A stretch of DNA of 64,000 bases from Sulfitobacter brevis (GTDB taxonomy: Bacteria > Pseudomonadota > Alphaproteobacteria > Rhodobacterales > Rhodobacteraceae), in contig NZ_FOMW01000006.1 of assembly GCF_900112755.1 (NCBI RefSeq), positions 217,701-281,700 on the forward strand. Direction: 5' to 3'. The position numbers and the translations under genes were made by a program. Shown in pieces: positions 8,793 to 17,681 of the stretch. Below the pieces are notes generated by a model. That model saw only the letters and a list, made by a program, of their open reading frames with translations. It searched no databases and was not told the origin of the DNA. The stretch's first letter is position 1. The number at the start of each line of letters is the position of its first letter.

Positions 8793-9227
8793 ATGCTTGT
8801 GTCGCAAATTCTCAAGTCCAAATCCGATGATGCGGTGGTCACATCGCCGCCGACGATGCTGATCTCTGAGGCGGCCAAGATATTATCGGACAAGCGCATC
8901 GGTACGCTGGTGATCTCCCGCGATGGCAAAACTCCTGACGGTATCCTGTCAGAGCGCGATATCGTGCGTGAGCTGGGTAAGCAGGGCGGCGGCTGCCTGA
9001 CCATGACGGTCGACAAGCTGATGACCTCCGAGTTGGTGACCTGCAAGCGCGATGACCGTGCCGACCAGATTCTGCTGCAAATGACAGAAGGCCGTTTTCG
9101 CCACATGCCCGTGCTGGAAGACGGCGTGATGGTCGGGCTGATTTCGCTTGGCGACGTCGTCAAAGCGCGCCTGACCGAGCTGTCGATGGAAAAAGACGCG
9201 CTCGAAGGCATGATCATGGGTCATTGA
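8793..9227 (+). CDS. Paired CBS-domain protein
   Basis: A 144-residue stand-alone protein made of two CBS motifs (about residues 10-65 and 75-130: VVTSPPTMLISEAAKILSDKRIGTLVI and MTSELVTCKRDDRADQILLQMTEGRFRHMPVL). Such proteins bind adenosine nucleotides and act as energy sensors; the partner is unknown. The GGAGAGCAGTGC ribosome region precedes the ATG. It stands between the LysR gene and coaD with ordinary spacing. Confidence 0.88.
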   Translation: MLVSQILKSKSDDAVVTSPPTMLISEAAKILSDKRIGTLVISRDGKTPDGILSERDIVRELGKQGGGCLTMTVDKLMTSELVTCKRDDRADQILLQMTEGRFRHMPVLEDGVMVGLISLGDVVKARLTELSMEKDALEGMIMGH

Positions 9228-9294
9228 GCGGTTGCGCCTGCGGGCGCGGCATGCTTCCTAGTACCGACCAAAACGAAAAGACAGGACCGCCTTT

Positions 9295-9792
9295 ATGCGC
9301 GTTGGCCTCTACCCCGGTACGTTTGACCCCATCACCTTGGGGCATATCGACATCATCAGGCGCGCCGCGACGCTGGTGGACAAGCTGGTAATCGGCGTTG
9401 CGATCAACCGCGACAAAGGCCCGCTGTTTACCCTCGAAGAGCGGGTGGAGATGGTCGAGGCCGAATGCGCCAAGCTATCCGCCAAGTCTGGCATCGAGAT
9501 TGCCGTACATCCTTTCGAAAACTTGCTGATCGATTGCGCCCGCGATGTTGGTGCCCAGATGATCATCCGTGGCCTGCGGGCTGTGGCAGATTTCGAGTAT
9601 GAATATCAAATGGTTGGCATGAACCGCCAGCTAGACGATTCCATCGAGACAGTGTTCCTGATGGCCGAGGCGCAACATCAGGCAATCGCCAGCAAGCTGG
9701 TCAAGGAAATCGCGCGGCTCAACGGCGATGTCAGCAAATTCGTGACGCCCGAGGTGAACGAGGCATTGCTGGCGCGGTTCGGCAAGCCCTGA
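9295..9792 (+). CDS. coaD: Pantetheine-phosphate adenylyltransferase
   Basis: Penultimate enzyme of coenzyme A synthesis: transfers AMP from ATP to 4'-phosphopantetheine. The 165-residue length is normal. The nucleotidyltransferase motif GTFDPITLGHIDII is at the N-terminus, IIRGLRAVADFEYEYQM in the centre and the ISS-like segment ASKLVKEIARLNGDVSKFV near the end. The start MRVGLYPGTFDP is the conserved one. Confidence 0.97.
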   Translation: MRVGLYPGTFDPITLGHIDIIRRAATLVDKLVIGVAINRDKGPLFTLEERVEMVEAECAKLSAKSGIEIAVHPFENLLIDCARDVGAQMIIRGLRAVADFEYEYQMVGMNRQLDDSIETVFLMAEAQHQAIASKLVKEIARLNGDVSKFVTPEVNEALLARFGKP

Positions 9793-9854
9793 GCTGACGG
9801 GTTCGGCGGCGCAGATAGGCGAGTGGGGCAAGGCGGCAAGATCTGCCGCGCCCG

Positions 9855-9998
9855 TTACCGCCAGAAGGCCATCCATTCGATCAATTCGAACAGTTTTTTG
9901 CCAAGAAACAGCAAATGGTCGGTGCCGTTATAAACGACATCAATGGTCAGCGCCAAAAGCAAAATCAGTCCCAGACAGATAGCAATGCGGTTGGTCAC
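9855..9998 (-). CDS. Small membrane protein, 47 residues, GTG start
   Basis: Translation from the GTG at 9998 gives VTNRIAICLGLILLLALTID followed by VVYNGTDHLLFLGKKLFELI and EWMAFWR. One transmembrane helix (residues 4-22) and a short amphipathic basic tail ending in aromatic residues are seen. A GGAG lies about 11 bases upstream. It is too short for most gene finders. It is downstream of gapB on the same strand. Function unknown; inner-membrane location is inferred. Confidence 0.7.
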   Translation of the reverse strand: MTNRIAICLGLILLLALTIDVVYNGTDHLLFLGKKLFELIEWMAFWR

Positions 9999-10095
9999 GA
10001 GAGGGCTTTCTCCGTTTCAAGCAAGCCCGAGTAAGGACCGCAGTCTGCGCGTCAGGCTGGCCTGATATGGCAGGGCTGCGGCCCTCGCGCAAGTC

Positions 10096-11097
10096 TCAGC
10101 CCAGTTTGCCCATCGCAACGGCCACATCTGCCATCCGCACGGAAAACGCCCATTCGTTGTCATACCACGCCAGCACGCGCACGGTGCGGCCTGCCACGAC
10201 GATGGTCTGGTCGGGCGCAAAAATGCAGCTTTCTTCGGTGTGGTTGAAATCGATGCTGACCTTCTGTTCGGGGTCATAGCCCAGCACGCCTTTAAGCGGG
10301 CCGATCGCGGCGGCACGGGCGGCGGCGTTAACCTCTTCGACCGTCACATCGCGCGAGGCGGTGAAGGTCAGGTCCACGGCGCTGACATTGGGCGTTGGCA
10401 CACGCATCGCGGTCCCGTCGAGCTTGCCTTTAAGCGCGGGCAGTACCTCGCCCAAGGCTTTCGCAGCACCGGTCGAGGTCGGGATGATCGCCATGGCGGC
10501 GGCGCGGGCGCGGTAAAGATCGCTATGGCGGCGGTCCAGCGTCGGCTGATCGCCAGTATAGCTGTGGATCGTGGTCATCAGTCCGCTTTCGATGCCGATT
10601 GCGTTGTTCATCACCATCGCCAGCGGGGCCAGACAGTTGGTGGTGCACGACCCGTTGGAGATCATCGTGTCGGATTTCTGCAGCGTGTCGTGGTTCACGC
10701 CATAAACGATGGTGCGGTCGACATTCTTGCCCGGTGCTGACAGCAACACGCGCTTGGCGCCCTGTTCCAGATGAACCCGCGCCTTGTTGCCGTCGTTAAA
10801 TTTGCCGGTACATTCCAGCACGACGTCACAGCCGGACCAGTCCAGCTCTTCGAGGTTGTAGGTCGACATCATCTCGATATCGTTCTGGCCGAGGTTGATA
10901 TAGCCGTCGTCGACAGTGATCTCGCCCGGAAAGCGGCCATGCACCGAATCGTATTTGATCAGATGCACGGCAGTGGCGAGCGGCCCTGTCGCGTTGATCT
11001 TGACGACTTCGATATCCTTGCGGCCCGAGGCGGCGATATGGCTGAGCGTGCAGCGACCGATCCGGCCAAAGCCATTGATGCCAACTTTGATTGTCAT
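10096..11097 (-). CDS. gap: Glyceraldehyde-3-phosphate dehydrogenase, GapB-like
   Basis: A 333-residue GAPDH: cofactor motif NGFGRIG, catalytic cysteine in SNGSCTTNCLAP (about residue 153), and C-terminal VLAWYDNEWAFSVRM. The aspartate that normally follows IN in the NAD-binding loop (IND) is replaced, giving INATGPL; loss of this acid is typical of NADP-using, gluconeogenic GapB enzymes. The start at 11097 has AAAGGAC upstream; the open frame to 11451 is not conserved. Two tandem TTAGCG(A/G)TAA operators lie about 90-130 bases before the start. Cofactor preference is an inference from one loop. Confidence 0.92.
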   Translation of the reverse strand: MTIKVGINGFGRIGRCTLSHIAASGRKDIEVVKINATGPLATAVHLIKYDSVHGRFPGEITVDDGYINLGQNDIEMMSTYNLEELDWSGCDVVLECTGKFNDGNKARVHLEQGAKRVLLSAPGKNVDRTIVYGVNHDTLQKSDTMISNGSCTTNCLAPLAMVMNNAIGIESGLMTTIHSYTGDQPTLDRRHSDLYRARAAAMAIIPTSTGAAKALGEVLPALKGKLDGTAMRVPTPNVSAVDLTFTASRDVTVEEVNAAARAAAIGPLKGVLGYDPEQKVSIDFNHTEESCIFAPDQTIVVAGRTVRVLAWYDNEWAFSVRMADVAVAMGKLG

Positions 11098-11186
11098 GGG
11101 AGCGGTCCTTTTACTGCGGGGCGTTGCGCGCTCTATATCGGGGGCGGGCAAAGGGGTTAAAGGGGCAAACGGCCCTTGGCTCCGGA

Positions 11187-11224
11187 TGTTAGCGATAAAG
11201 GTTTGTGTTAGCGGTAAAGGCTTG
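11187..11224. promoter_or_regulatory. Two adjacent 19-bp operator-like repeats between gap and the DUF808 gene
   Basis: TGTTAGCGATAAAGGTTTG is followed without a gap by TGTTAGCGGTAAAGGCTTG (two mismatches). Each contains a near-palindromic TTAGCGNTAA core, the type recognised by LacI-family central-carbon regulators such as CceR in Rhodobacterales (from memory of the family motif). Confidence 0.55.
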
Positions 11225-11295
11225 CGCGGGATCAACAGTTTGCCCTTGGCGCGTTGAGTGCTACCTGTGGGAAGGATTTGCGAAAGGAAGATACA

Positions 11296-12282
11296 TTGAG
11301 CGGTTTGATTGCCCTGTTGGATGATGTTGCAGCGATTGCCAAAGTGGCGGCTGCTTCGGTGGATGATGTGATCGGGCAGGCGGCCAAGGCCGGCTCCAAG
11401 GCCGCGGGTGCGGTCATTGATGATGCCGCCGTGTCGCCAAAATACGTGCAAGGCTTCGCCGCCGAGCGGGAATTGCCGATCATCTGGCGGATCACCAAAG
11501 GGTCTTTGAAGAACAAACTGGTGTTCTTGCTGCCTGCCGGTCTTGCGTTGTCCAACTTTGCGCCTTGGGCGATCTCACCGCTATTGATGCTAGGCGGCGC
11601 TTATCTGTGTTTTGAGGGCGCCGAAAAGGTCGCCCATGCCTTAGGGCTGAGCGAGGGCCATGAGGATTACCCTAAAAAGGACGCAAAGCCCAAAGACCCT
11701 GCGCACCTTGAAGAAGAGAAAGCCAAGGGTGCGATCAAGACCGACTTTATCCTTTCAGCCGAGATTATGACCATCGCGCTTGCCGCGATCCCGCCCAGCA
11801 ATTTCTGGATGGAGGCTGCGACGCTGGCCGCCGTGGCGGTGATGATCACCGTGGCCGTTTATGGCGCCGTGGCGCTGATTGTGAAGATGGACGATCTCGG
11901 GTTGGCGATGGTCGATCACGGGCGGTTCAGCGTAACCCGCGCCATCGGCGGCGCCATCGTCAAGGCGATGCCCGGATTCTTGAGGCTGCTGACTCTGGTG
12001 GGTACGGCTGCAATGCTGTGGGTCGGGGGCTCGATCATCATCCACGGGCTGGAGGAAATGGGTTTTGGCACGCTTGGCCACTGGATTGAGAATGCGGCTG
12101 TTGCTGTCGGCCATCTGGTCCCTGAAAGCTTTGTCGGCGCAGTGGAGTGGATTGTTACAGCGGCGCTTGATGGTGTCTTTGGCGTGGCACTCGGATTGCT
12201 CCTGATCCCGATTGGCGAAAAGATCATCACGCCAATCTGGCGCAAGATTTTCAACCGCGAAGAAGCCGTGCATCCGGCATAA
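11296..12282 (+). CDS. DUF808 family inner-membrane protein
   Basis: A 328-residue integral membrane protein of the DUF808 (YedI) family. The usual start MSGLIALLDDVA is here a TTG at 11296, preceded by AAGGAAG seven bases upstream. Family features are the N-terminal LIALLDDVAAIAK, SPKYVQGF, PIIWRITKGSLKNK, then several hydrophobic helices and the charged loop GHEDYPKKDAKPKDP. Function is unknown. It is divergent from gap and shares its upstream repeat region. Confidence 0.88.
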   Translation: MSGLIALLDDVAAIAKVAAASVDDVIGQAAKAGSKAAGAVIDDAAVSPKYVQGFAAERELPIIWRITKGSLKNKLVFLLPAGLALSNFAPWAISPLLMLGGAYLCFEGAEKVAHALGLSEGHEDYPKKDAKPKDPAHLEEEKAKGAIKTDFILSAEIMTIALAAIPPSNFWMEAATLAAVAVMITVAVYGAVALIVKMDDLGLAMVDHGRFSVTRAIGGAIVKAMPGFLRLLTLVGTAAMLWVGGSIIIHGLEEMGFGTLGHWIENAAVAVGHLVPESFVGAVEWIVTAALDGVFGVALGLLLIPIGEKIITPIWRKIFNREEAVHPA

Positions 12283-12295
12283 GATTTGAGAATCC

Positions 12296-12328
12296 GGCCA
12301 GTCCTGCAAGGCGGGGCTGGTCTTTTTT
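12296..12328 (+). terminator. Terminator after the DUF808 gene
   Basis: GGCCAGTCC pairs with GGGCTGGTC (two wobble pairs) and is followed by TTTTTT. Confidence 0.75.
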
Positions 12329-12390
12329 ATGCGAAGGCTCAGGCGCCGGCGAAAACCGATGCACGGGCAAACTCCGGGCGAAGGCTGAAC

Positions 12391-12567
12391 CTAGTCTTCG
12401 CGCAGATGCGCAGCACGGGCCTGCCGGAACGCGAGGCTCATCACCGCAATCTGGCCAAAGGCTGAATAGACCAGCAATCCTGAGAGCGGCCCATTGCCCT
12501 GCACCATCCAGGCCAGTGCCGCCACCAATCCTGCCGAAACGCCAATCAGCAAATAAAAAACAGGCAT
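12391..12567 (-). CDS. Small two-helix membrane protein
   Basis: A 58-residue protein starting MPVFYLLIGVSAGLVAALAW, with two hydrophobic segments (about 3-20 and 27-46) and a charged end ARAAHLRED. The start at 12567 has an AAAGGATC site; the longer frame to 12717 has no such support. No known family is recognised. It stands alone between the DUF808 gene and the transketolase gene. Confidence 0.6.
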   Translation of the reverse strand: MPVFYLLIGVSAGLVAALAWMVQGNGPLSGLLVYSAFGQIAVMSLAFRQARAAHLRED

Positions 12568-12726
12568 GATGATCCTTTCAGGCAAAGGGGGGACCGCATG
12601 CGGAAACAGGACAATACCCTGCACGCTACAGTCTAGTGTGTTCAACCATAGGTCACTGTGGTGCATAAATCTATAAGGGGGGCGAGGTGACGACCAAAAA
12701 GGCGAATTGCGGCCCATAAGACGCGT

Positions 12727-12759
12727 AAAGGCCGCAGCGGTGTGTCCGCTGCGGCCTTT
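12727..12759 (-). terminator. Hairpin after tkt
   Basis: Arms AAAGGCCGCAGCGG and its exact complement (14 bases) enclose a five-base loop, 19 bases past the tkt stop codon. Confidence 0.75.
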
Positions 12760-12777
12760 GTCTCGAAAGGGCTGAAG

Positions 12778-14793
12778 TTACAGCAGCGCTTTGGCTTTAT
12801 CCGCGATGTTTTGCGCGGTGATGCCGAACTTCTCAAACAGCTCTTCGGCGGGGCCAGACGCACCAAACCGGTCCATGCCGACAAAATCGGCTTTGCCGTA
12901 TTTGCCACGCTCCCCGAGCAGCCAGCGATCCCAACCCTGACGCACGCCAGCCTCGACACCGACACGCACCGCACCACCGGGCAGAACCCGCTTGCGGTAA
13001 GCATCGTCTTGGGCCGCGAAAAGCTCCATGCAGGGCATCGACACGACGCGTACGCCAATGCCTTCGGCCTGCAACAGATCGCGCGCTTCCATTGCAAGAT
13101 GCACTTCGGAGCCGGTGGCGATCAGGATGACCTGACGCTTGCCCTCGGCATCGGCCAGCACATAGGCGCCTTTTTCCGACAGGTTGGTGTTTTTGTGCTC
13201 AAGCCGCACGGTGGGCAGGCCCTGACGGGTCAGCGACAGCACCGATGGCGTCTTTTTCGAGGTTAGCGCGATTTCCCAAGCTTCGGCGGTTTCAACGCTG
13301 TCGGCAGGGCGGAACACATAGGTGTTCGGGGTCGAGCGGCTGATCGCCAGATGCTCGACCGGCTGGTGGGTAGGGCCATCTTCGCCAAGGCCGATTGAAT
13401 CGTGGGTCATCACAAAAACTGTCGGAATTTGCATCAAGGCCGCAAGGCGCATTGAGGGGCGGGCGTAGTCGGTGAAACACATAAACGTGCCGCCGTAAGG
13501 CCGGATGCCGCCATGCAGCGCCATGCCGTTCATTGCCGCCGCCATACCATGTTCGCGGATGCCCCAATAGACATAGCGCCCGGCACGGTTATCAATGTCA
13601 AAGACCCCCAGATCGCCGGTTTTGGTGTTGTTGGAACCGGTTAGGTCCGCCGAGCCGCCAACGGTTTCTTCCATGATCGGGTTAATCACTTCCAAAGCCT
13701 TTTCGCTGCTGGCACGGGTGGCGAGCTTTGGCGCGGATTCGGTCATCTGCTTTTTAAACGCCTTGATCGTGGCGCTCAGCTTCTTAGGGACATCCAGCGC
13801 AAAGGCACGGTTAAAGGTTTCGCGCTTGCCGCGCGGCATCTTGTCAAACCGCTCTTCCCAATCACGGCGGGTCTCGGCGCCGCGCTTGCCGATGTCTTCC
13901 CATGCCGATTTCACGTCCGCAGGCACTTCGAAGGGGCCAGTGGTCCAACCGTAGGCTTCCTTGGCAGCGCTCATCTGGGCCGCGTCGGTCAAGGCGCCGT
14001 GGCCTTTCGAGGTATCCTGCGCCGCATGGCCAAGGGCGATATGCGTCTTGCAGGCGATCATGGTGGGCTTGTCGGACTTGCGTGCCTCGGTCAGGGCGGC
14101 GTCGATCTCGGCGGGGTTGTGGCCGTCGATCTCGATGGTGTGCCATTTGGCAGCGGCAAAACGCGCGACTTGATCGGTATCGTCAGACAGGCTGACCGGA
14201 CCGTCGATGGTGATGTTGTTGTTGTCCCACATCAGCACCAGCTTGGAGAGCTTGTGGCGGCCCGCAAGAGTGATCGCCTCTTGGCTCACACCCTCCATCA
14301 GACAGCCGTCGCCTGCGATGACGTAGGTGTGGTGATCCATAACCTTCTCGCCGTACTGGGCGCGCAGCATTTCTTCGGCCATCGCGAAACCAACGGCATT
14401 GGCAATGCCCTGACCCAGCGGGCCTGTGGTGGTTTCAATGGCATCAGCGAGGAAGTTCTCGGGGTGGCCCGCGGTGCGCGCGCCGATCTGGCGGAAATTC
14501 TTGATCTCTTCGAGCGGGAACTGTGCATAGCCTGTCAGGTGCAGCAGCGAATAAAGCAGCATCGAGCCATGGCCCGCCGAGAGAATAAAACGGTCGCGGT
14601 CCGGCCAGAGCGGGTTGGCGGCATCGAACTTGAGGTGCTTTTCAAACAACACGGTGGCCACATCGGCCATGCCCATCGGCATGCCGGAATGCCCGGAATT
14701 TGCGGCAGCAACCGCATCAAGGGTCAAGGCGCGAATGGCCGTAGCTTTGGACCAGTGGTCCGGATTGGCGGTGCGCAGGGCGGTCAGATCCAC
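12778..14793 (-). CDS. tkt: Transketolase
   Basis: Thiamine-diphosphate enzyme of the pentose phosphate pathway, 671 residues. The N-terminal ThDP signature covers [13 protein letters not shown] and the [13 protein letters not shown] motif; the pyrimidine domain has [13 protein letters not shown] and [19 protein letters not shown]; the C-terminal domain begins near VSMPCMELF. The best start is the GTG at 14793 ([17 protein letters not shown]) with AAGGA ten bases upstream; the further 23 codons to 14862 do not resemble the family. Confidence 0.95.
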   Translation of the reverse strand: MDLTALRTANPDHWSKATAIRALTLDAVAAANSGHSGMPMGMADVATVLFEKHLKFDAANPLWPDRDRFILSAGHGSMLLYSLLHLTGYAQFPLEEIKNFRQIGARTAGHPENFLADAIETTTGPLGQGIANAVGFAMAEEMLRAQYGEKVMDHHTYVIAGDGCLMEGVSQEAITLAGRHKLSKLVLMWDNNNITIDGPVSLSDDTDQVARFAAAKWHTIEIDGHNPAEIDAALTEARKSDKPTMIACKTHIALGHAAQDTSKGHGALTDAAQMSAAKEAYGWTTGPFEVPADVKSAWEDIGKRGAETRRDWEERFDKMPRGKRETFNRAFALDVPKKLSATIKAFKKQMTESAPKLATRASSEKALEVINPIMEETVGGSADLTGSNNTKTGDLGVFDIDNRAGRYVYWGIREHGMAAAMNGMALHGGIRPYGGTFMCFTDYARPSMRLAALMQIPTVFVMTHDSIGLGEDGPTHQPVEHLAISRSTPNTYVFRPADSVETAEAWEIALTSKKTPSVLSLTRQGLPTVRLEHKNTNLSEKGAYVLADAEGKRQVILIATGSEVHLAMEARDLLQAEGIGVRVVSMPCMELFAAQDDAYRKRVLPGGAVRVGVEAGVRQGWDRWLLGERGKYGKADFVGMDRFGASGPAEELFEKFGITAQNIADKAKALL

Positions 14794-15059
14794 GGGGTCT
14801 ATATCCTTGTAAGGGCAGGGGCAGATTGCGGGTCTGAATACCATCCGCGTGTCAAAGTTCAAGCCAAAGGCGGTTTGGCTTGGGCGCTAAGCTGCGCGCA
14901 GGATCAAGTTTGCCGTTCAAGTGGCTGATCTGAAAGGGGGGCGCATTTGGCATTCTCTTTGGATAGGATTAACAAAACACATTGGCACAGGCGATTCGCG
15001 CCGCAGCCGTGCCAGATACCAATGCTGTGCAACACGCAGGTGGAGGGACCAGACAGGTC

Positions 15060-15584
15060 ATGAAAGATATTGATGAATTGCAGCGCCGGATCACGGCCGC
15101 GATGGACCGTGTGGCGCAGGGGCTCGAGAAGATCGGGAATGCTCCTGCGGAAGATCCGCAGACTGCCCAAGCGCTCGAAGACGAACGCACCGCCAATGCG
15201 CAACTCACCGATCGGGTGCGGATACTGCGCAACCGGCTGGAGAACGAAAAGGCCAAATCCGAAAACGAGATGGGCGCGCTGCGCAAGCAGGTTGAGGATA
15301 ATCTCGCGCAGGTCACCCAGCTTGATATCGAATTGCAGCGGGTGCGCCGCACCAATACTCAACTTAGCGACAATTGCGAAGCGCTGCGCAAAGCCAACCT
15401 TGAAGGTGTCGGCAACGCACAGCTGATCAACACCGCCATGCTCACCGAGCTGGAGAGCCTGCGTGCCGCGCGCGCCGCTGATGTGGCCGAAGCCAGTGCC
15501 ATTGTCGCAGTCCTGACACCGCTGATCGAAGACGCGACGGCCGCCAATGACGCGAACACCCCTGAAAACGAGGAGAAAGCCTGA
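15060..15584 (+). CDS. Coiled-coil protein upstream of zapA
   Basis: A 174-residue soluble protein with long heptad-rich segments from about residue 30 to 135 (ALEDERTANAQLTDRVRILRNRL, ENEKAKSENEMGALRKQVEDN). No known domain is recognised. Its stop overlaps the zapA start by one base (TGATG), so the two are translationally coupled; a role alongside ZapA in division is possible by position only. The start MKDIDELQRR at 15060 is preferred to the upstream ATG at 14982, which has no ribosome site. Confidence 0.78.
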   Translation: MKDIDELQRRITAAMDRVAQGLEKIGNAPAEDPQTAQALEDERTANAQLTDRVRILRNRLENEKAKSENEMGALRKQVEDNLAQVTQLDIELQRVRRTNTQLSDNCEALRKANLEGVGNAQLINTAMLTELESLRAARAADVAEASAIVAVLTPLIEDATAANDANTPENEEKA

Positions 15585-15976
15585 TGCCCGAGGTTCAGAT
15601 CACAATCGGCGGACGGCAGTTCGAGGTCGCGTGTCAGGAAGGCGAGGAAAGCTATCTGCATGCTGCCGCGAAAATGCTCGATGACGAAGCACAGGTGCTT
15701 AGCGATCAGGTGGGGCGGATGCCCGAAGCGCGAATGCTGTTGATGGCGGGTCTGCTCTTGGCAGATAAAACTGCCAGTGTTGAGGACCGGATTGCCGATG
15801 TGCGGGCCGAACTGGCCGAACGCGAGGCCGAGCTGGCAGGGCTGCGCAACCGCGTGGTCGAGCCTGAGCGTATCGAGGTGCCGGTGGTGCCGCATGCTGT
15901 CACCGAGACGCTGGCCGAACTGGCCGCACGGGCCGAAGCTCTGGCCGCCGAGGTTGAAGAGAAGGCTGCCGGATGA
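15584..15976 (+). CDS. zapA: Cell division protein ZapA
   Basis: A 130-residue ZapA-family protein that bundles FtsZ at the Z-ring. The conserved core is VQITIGGRQFEVAC, EESYLHAAAKMLDDEAQ and the coiled coil starting at RIADVRAELAEREAEL. It overlaps the upstream coiled-coil gene by one base and the downstream MliC-like gene by four. Confidence 0.88.
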   Translation: MPEVQITIGGRQFEVACQEGEESYLHAAAKMLDDEAQVLSDQVGRMPEARMLLMAGLLLADKTASVEDRIADVRAELAEREAELAGLRNRVVEPERIEVPVVPHAVTETLAELAARAEALAAEVEEKAAG

Positions 15977-16317
15977 TCCGGCAGGCTATTCTTGCGCTGG
16001 CGTCGGTTTGTGCCGCAGGGGCTGCTGTCGCAGATATTGCAGTGCAGGCGACGCACTATCTATGCGAGCGTAGCGTCGACGTGCCGGTGGTTTATATCAA
16101 TGCTGATGGGGAGCAGGGCGTGGCCGTGCTGCTGGTCGAGGGCGGGATGTTCAACCTTCTTGCGGAACCTGCCGCTTCGGGCGTGCGCTATGGCTATCCG
16201 TCCGACGGGTCGCATTATATCTGGTGGGCAAAGGGACGTGGTGCGACGCTGTTTTGGCGCGATGGCGCCACGGGGGTGGAAACACCGGTTTACCGCGCGT
16301 GTATGCGTCAGAGCTGA
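15973..16317 (+). CDS. Secreted protein with MliC-like (C-type lysozyme inhibitor) domain
   Basis: A 114-residue protein with signal peptide (MIRQAILALASVCAAGAAVA). The mature part has the MliC pattern: YLCERSVDVPVVYIN, a VAVLLVEGG strand, SGVRYGYPSDGSHYIWWAKG and ATLFW, with two cysteines (YLC and RACM) placed to form a disulfide. Members inhibit lysozyme in the periplasm or at the outer membrane. It overlaps zapA by four bases (ATGA), an unexpected partner. Confidence 0.72.
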   Translation: MIRQAILALASVCAAGAAVADIAVQATHYLCERSVDVPVVYINADGEQGVAVLLVEGGMFNLLAEPAASGVRYGYPSDGSHYIWWAKGRGATLFWRDGATGVETPVYRACMRQS

Positions 16318-16336
16318 GCATTAGGCTCAGTTGTTT

Positions 16337-16378
16337 AGAATGTGCAGAGCGGCCCCGAAGGGCCACCCTGCACATTCT
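16337..16378. terminator. Bidirectional hairpin between the MliC-like gene and grxD
   Basis: AGAATGTGCAG and its complement CTGCACATTCT frame a 20-base insert with its own GGCCC..GGGCC stem; the genes on both sides converge here. Confidence 0.7.
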
Positions 16379-16379
16379 C

Positions 16380-16745
16380 TCAGCCGTTGTTGGCTTCGCG
16401 GATTTTCTCGGCGGCATCTTTGTCGAAGGTCACGCCGCTTTCGGTAAAGAGCGTATCAAGCTCGCCGGACATGGTCATTTCGGTGATGATGTCACAGCCG
16501 CCGACGAATTCGCCTTTGACATAAAGCTGCGGGATTGTCGGCCAATCGGAAAACTCCTTGATGCCTTGGCGCAGGCCGTCGTCGGCCAGTACGTTCACAT
16601 CGGAAAACTGGACGCCCATATAGTTGAGCACGCCCGCGACACGGCTGGAAAAGCCGCATTGTGGCATCTCTTTGGTGCCCTTCATAAATAGGACAACGTC
16701 ATTGCTGGTGATGGTTTCTTTGATTTTGGAGACTGCATCAGTCAT
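16380..16745 (-). CDS. grxD: Monothiol glutaredoxin, Grx4 family
   Basis: A 121-residue CGFS-type glutaredoxin that carries [2Fe-2S] clusters together with BolA. Seen are [18 protein letters not shown], the [17 protein letters not shown] glutathione-binding region and a C-terminal extension usual in this family. The start at 16745 has AAGGAG upstream. It overlaps the preceding membrane gene by four bases; a bolA gene lies two positions upstream, the classical partner. Confidence 0.95.
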   Translation of the reverse strand: MTDAVSKIKETITSNDVVLFMKGTKEMPQCGFSSRVAGVLNYMGVQFSDVNVLADDGLRQGIKEFSDWPTIPQLYVKGEFVGGCDIITEMTMSGELDTLFTESGVTFDKDAAEKIREANNG

Positions 16746-17095
16746 TTTGGTGACTCCTTGGAAGTGTCTTTGAAAAAGGCGGCGTGATAGCGCGCGGCGT
16801 AGGTTTCGTCGTCGTCCCATGCGGCGACGTCGGTATCGGTGGACCTGCCGGCAAAGCTGCCGCCCAGACGGCGTGACCAGTTGGTGCTGCCACGCTCAAG
16901 CGTTTCGTTGCGCCGTGCGGCGCGCGCGACATGGGCCAGGTCGGTCGCCTCCATCCCGAGCGGGGTTTTGGTGCCGGAGGCGCGGTGCGGCTGACGGCTG
17001 GCAAGCGGCTGGTAGGTGTTCCGGCGTGCACGGTGTTGCAGCCAGATGACCGCGACCAATGCGGCCAGAAATGCCCCTGCGATCCAGCCCGCCAT
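16742..17095 (-). CDS. Single-pass membrane protein between bolA and grxD
   Basis: A 117-residue protein with one N-terminal helix ([20 protein letters not shown]) followed by a basic, arginine-rich cytoplasmic tail and a C-terminal segment [17 protein letters not shown]. No family is recognised. It is five bases after bolA and overlaps grxD by four bases, so it is co-translated with this iron-sulfur pair. Confidence 0.72.
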   Translation of the reverse strand: MAGWIAGAFLAALVAVIWLQHRARRNTYQPLASRQPHRASGTKTPLGMEATDLAHVARAARRNETLERGSTNWSRRLGGSFAGRSTDTDVAAWDDDETYAARYHAAFFKDTSKESPK

Positions 17096-17100
17096 CCCGA

Positions 17101-17337
17101 TCAGTCCGGCGCGCGGGTGGTCAGGGCGAGGGCGTGAAGTTCGCCGTTGCTGCCATCCATTTTACCCTTAAGGGCAGCATAAACGGCGCGCTGTTGCTGG
17201 ACCCTGTTCATACCCCGAAATGACGCGTCGACGACCATGGCGGACATATGCACACCGTCGGTGCCTTCGACAGTAATTTGGGCATTCGGGAAGGCCTCGC
17301 GGATCAGGTCTTCGATTTCGCTGGTTTGCATTGGCAT
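17101..17337 (-). CDS. BolA family protein
   Basis: A 78-residue BolA-like protein, partner of the monothiol glutaredoxin in iron-sulfur cluster handling. The core reads ITVEGTDGVHMSAMVVDASF, FRGMNRVQQQRAVYAAL and ELHALALTTRAP. The histidine in DGVHM and the C-terminal ELHAL are candidate ligands. The start at 17337 has a CCGGAG site. Confidence 0.9.
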   Translation of the reverse strand: MPMQTSEIEDLIREAFPNAQITVEGTDGVHMSAMVVDASFRGMNRVQQQRAVYAALKGKMDGSNGELHALALTTRAPD

Positions 17338-17681
17338 TTGGGACTCCGGAGTAGTGTGTCTTGCCGTGGTAGATGTAGTGATGGCGGGCGCTGGGCGCAA
17401 GTTGTCTAGGGGGCTGTCTTGATGCCCCTGATCCAAAGGAGCGCCTGCGGCGCATTACATTCTTTTGATTTGCAGCGCTCGGGCTCTCCATCCCAGATGG
17501 TCTGGTGCCACCCTTGACTGATCCGGCGTCTTGGCAGAGCCGCCGGCGCAGGTTCAAGCGAAATAGCCGCATCCCCGCGCTGCGGGGCCCCTCGGCGATT
17601 TCCCTTGAACCTGCGCCAACGCTCGGCCCATCCTGTGATCAGGCAAGGGCGGCTCCAGACCAGAACCGAGAGGACGAGATC
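17338..17681. other. 344-base gap between bolA and the xdhC-like gene
   Basis: No credible gene. It contains divergent promoters by position and a long imperfect palindrome at 17545-17617, listed separately. The open frame running through it into the xdhC-like gene is arginine-rich and has no ribosome site. Confidence 0.6.
17545..17617. repeat. Long palindromic element with nested stem
   Basis: Arms of 20 bases (GGCGCAGGTTCAAGCGAAAT at 17545-17564; complement at 17598-17617, one mismatch) enclose a 33-base insert with an inner CCCCGC-GCT-GCGGGG stem. No T run follows. The form is that of a dispersed palindromic repeat or a structured RNA. Confidence 0.65.
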
